Shown in pieces: positions 5,291 to 6,329 of a DNA stretch of 6,329 bases. The position numbers and the translations under genes were made by a program. The notes under the pieces were generated by a model, which did not search any database, was not told the DNA's origin, and saw only the letters and a program-made list of their open reading frames with translations. Source of the stretch: Candidatus Sericytochromatia bacterium (GTDB taxonomy: Bacteria > Cyanobacteriota > Sericytochromatia > JACMPN01); NCBI GenBank assembly GCA_014377495.1, contig JACMPN010000649.1:1-6329 (forward strand), given 5' to 3'. Every line of letters begins with the position of its first letter. Positions within the stretch are counted from its first letter, which is position 1.

Positions 5291-5716
5291 ATGGCAAAAA
5301 AGGTCGTCACCGTCATCAAGTTGCAGATTCCCGCTGGTAAGGCGAATCCGGCGCCCCCGATCGGGCCTGCGCTCGGTCAGCACGGCGTCAATATCATGGG
5401 TTTCTGCAAAGACTACAATGCCCAAACGGCGGACAAAGTCGGGACCATCATCCCGGTCGAGATCACCGTTTATGAGGACCGGAGTTTCACTTTCGTCCTC
5501 AAGACCCCTCCCGCTGCGGTGTTGATCACCAAGGCTGTCGGGATCGAGAAGGGTTCGGCCACGCCGAACACGGCCAAGGTCGGCACGCTGTCGATCGCCA
5601 AGGTCAAGGAAATCGCTGAAATGAAGATGGTGGACCTCAACGCCACCAGCCTCGAAGCGGCGATGCAGATGATCAAAGGCACGGCCCGTTCGATGGGCGT
5701 CGATATCGTCGACTAG
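5291..5716 (+). CDS. rplK: 50S ribosomal protein L11
   Basis: The 141-residue product is full-length L11, which binds 23S rRNA helices 43-44 at the GTPase-associated centre, contacts elongation factors and is the site of thiostrepton action. The N-terminal domain (1-70) has the proline-rich PAGKANPAPPIGPALGQHG and then NIMGFCKDYNAQT. The C-terminal RNA-binding domain (about 71-141) has FVLKTPPAAVLITKA, GIEKGS and AAMQMIKGTARSMGV. All conserved parts are present. The ATG has AAGGAAG at 5280-5286. It is followed 112 bases later by rplA, the usual partner, but is cut off from nusG by 936 bases and has its own promoter. Confidence 0.98.
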   Translation: MAKKVVTVIKLQIPAGKANPAPPIGPALGQHGVNIMGFCKDYNAQTADKVGTIIPVEITVYEDRSFTFVLKTPPAAVLITKAVGIEKGSATPNTAKVGTLSIAKVKEIAEMKMVDLNATSLEAAMQMIKGTARSMGVDIVD

Positions 5717-5725
5717 AGGTCGGTT

Positions 5726-5797
5726 GGGGATGCGGTGAAATGCGTTCCCCGTCGGGGCCCTTCGGGACCCCAAATCAGAGGAGCCGGCAACCCCGGC
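5726..5797 (+). promoter_or_regulatory. Three tandem hairpins in the rplK-rplA gap, candidate regulatory leader
   Basis: Hairpin 1 (5726-5750): GGGGA/TCCCC, a one-base bulge, then TGC/GCG (with a T-G wobble), and loop GGTGAAAT. Hairpin 2 (5754-5771): GGGGCCC/GGACCCC with one C-A mismatch and a TTCG tetraloop. Hairpin 3 (5783-5797): GCCGG/CCGGC. The segment TTGGGG (5724-5729) could instead pair with CCCCAA (5768-5773), which would break hairpins 1 and 2, so two alternative folds exist. No T tract follows, so a simple terminator is unlikely. The rplA Shine-Dalgarno AAGGAG (5818-5823) lies beyond. Control of rplA by L1 or another ribosomal protein is inference. Confidence 0.5.
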
Positions 5798-5828
5798 GTT
5801 TGTACTCGCTGTCACTAAGGAGATAGAC

Positions 5829-6329
5829 ATGGCTAAGCTTTCAAAGCGCCAGAAGTCGATCAACGAGCTGTTGGAACAGGGCAAAACCTATTTGCCCAGT
5901 GAAGCCATCGCCAAGTTGAAGACGCTGCCGGCGCCCAAGTTCGACCAGACCGTGGAAATTGCGTTCCGCCTGGGCATCAACCCCAAGCATGCGGACCAGC
6001 AGATCCGCACCACCACCAGTCTGCCCGGCGGCACCGGCAAGGATGTTCGCATCGCTGTCGTCGCCAAGGGTGAGGTCGAGAAATCGGCCATCGAAGCTGG
6101 CGCTGATTTCGCCGGGTTTGATGACATCATCGCCAAGATCCAGGGTGGCTGGATGGAGTTCGACGTTTTGTTGGCAACTCCTGACGTCATGCCCGCCCTG
6201 GCCCGTCTCGGTAAGGTCCTCGGTCCTCGCGGCCTGATGCCCAACCTGAAGACCGGCACCGTGCTGCCCGCCGAGCAACTCGCTCGCGGCATCAAGGAGT
6301 TCAAGGCCGGTAAGATCGAAGTCCGCAAC
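5829..6329 (+). CDS. rplA: 50S ribosomal protein L1, 3' partial
   Basis: The frame is open from ATG 5829 to the window end (167 residues; L1 is usually about 230), so the C-terminal quarter is missing. L1 forms the mobile L1 stalk on 23S rRNA helices 76-78, helps tRNA leave the E site, and in many bacteria represses its own operon by binding a similar mRNA site. Domain I begins with MAKLSKRQKSINELL and FDQTVEIAFRLGI. Domain II spans about 70-155 with the signature LGKVLGPRGLMPN at 127-139. Three normally near-invariant positions differ: RG to RT at 61, LPHGTG to LPGGTG at 67, and MPNPK to MPNLK at 140. The start has a good Shine-Dalgarno, AAGGAG at 5818-5823. It follows rplK after a structured 112-base gap. 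Confidence 0.97.
   Translation, partial: MAKLSKRQKSINELLEQGKTYLPSEAIAKLKTLPAPKFDQTVEIAFRLGINPKHADQQIRTTTSLPGGTGKDVRIAVVAKGEVEKSAIEAGADFAGFDDIIAKIQGGWMEFDVLLATPDVMPALARLGKVLGPRGLMPNLKTGTVLPAEQLARGIKEFKAGKIEVRN

Noticed and set aside
4940..5884. Long antisense open frame (314 codons) covering rplK
   Set aside because: It is a shadow of rplK and the kinase remnant in GC-rich DNA; the sense strand gives unmistakable L11 and the antisense protein resembles nothing.
1..6329. CRISPR arrays, insertion sequences or phage attachment sites
   Set aside because: No regularly spaced repeats, transposase motifs, terminal inverted repeats or tRNA 3'-end duplication were seen.

Overview
This is bacterial chromosomal DNA, visibly GC-rich. 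The phylum cannot be assigned from the sequence alone. Markers are a CCA-encoding tRNA-Trp, SecE, NusG and ribosomal proteins L11 and L1. Some start codons are not ATG (GTG for secE, TTG for nusG), and one predicted lipoprotein is present. Nothing looks phage- or transposon-like.

Left part (about 1-3100), accessory genes. A cysteine-desulfurase-fold protein whose 5' end lies outside the window runs rightward to 1017. It converges on a leftward dps gene (Dps ferritin, all four ferroxidase residues present). dps is divergent from a Cys-rich DUF971 protein (zinc-type CxCxxC/His site, second CxCxxC and Cys-rich tail). A long perfect hairpin closes the DUF971 gene, and an orphan lipoprotein follows. 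The desulfurase-like protein has lost the PLP lysine and essentially every other PLP contact but keeps an intact reading frame, so it looks like a pseudoenzyme. Together with Dps and the metal-binding DUF971 protein this suggests an iron/sulfur theme, but only by proximity.

Middle part (about 3100-4405), translation/transcription core. A structured GC-rich spacer leads to a promoter-like sequence, then tRNA-Trp, secE and nusG, and a clear intrinsic terminator. The tRNA and the two genes are closely packed and probably form one transcript, linking a tRNA, a Sec translocon subunit and the NusG elongation factor.

Right part (about 4405-6329). The usual nusG-rplK junction is split by 936 bases. 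These hold a small predicted membrane protein and the wreck of a sensor histidine kinase (internal deletion plus frameshift), followed by overlapping hairpins. A new extended -10 promoter then drives rplK (L11) and rplA (L1, cut by the window end). The 112-base gap between rplK and rplA can fold into three consecutive hairpins, the first containing a 14-base match to the 690-loop region of 16S rRNA. This is a candidate autoregulatory leader and, with the desulfurase-like pseudoenzyme, the most interesting part of the window.
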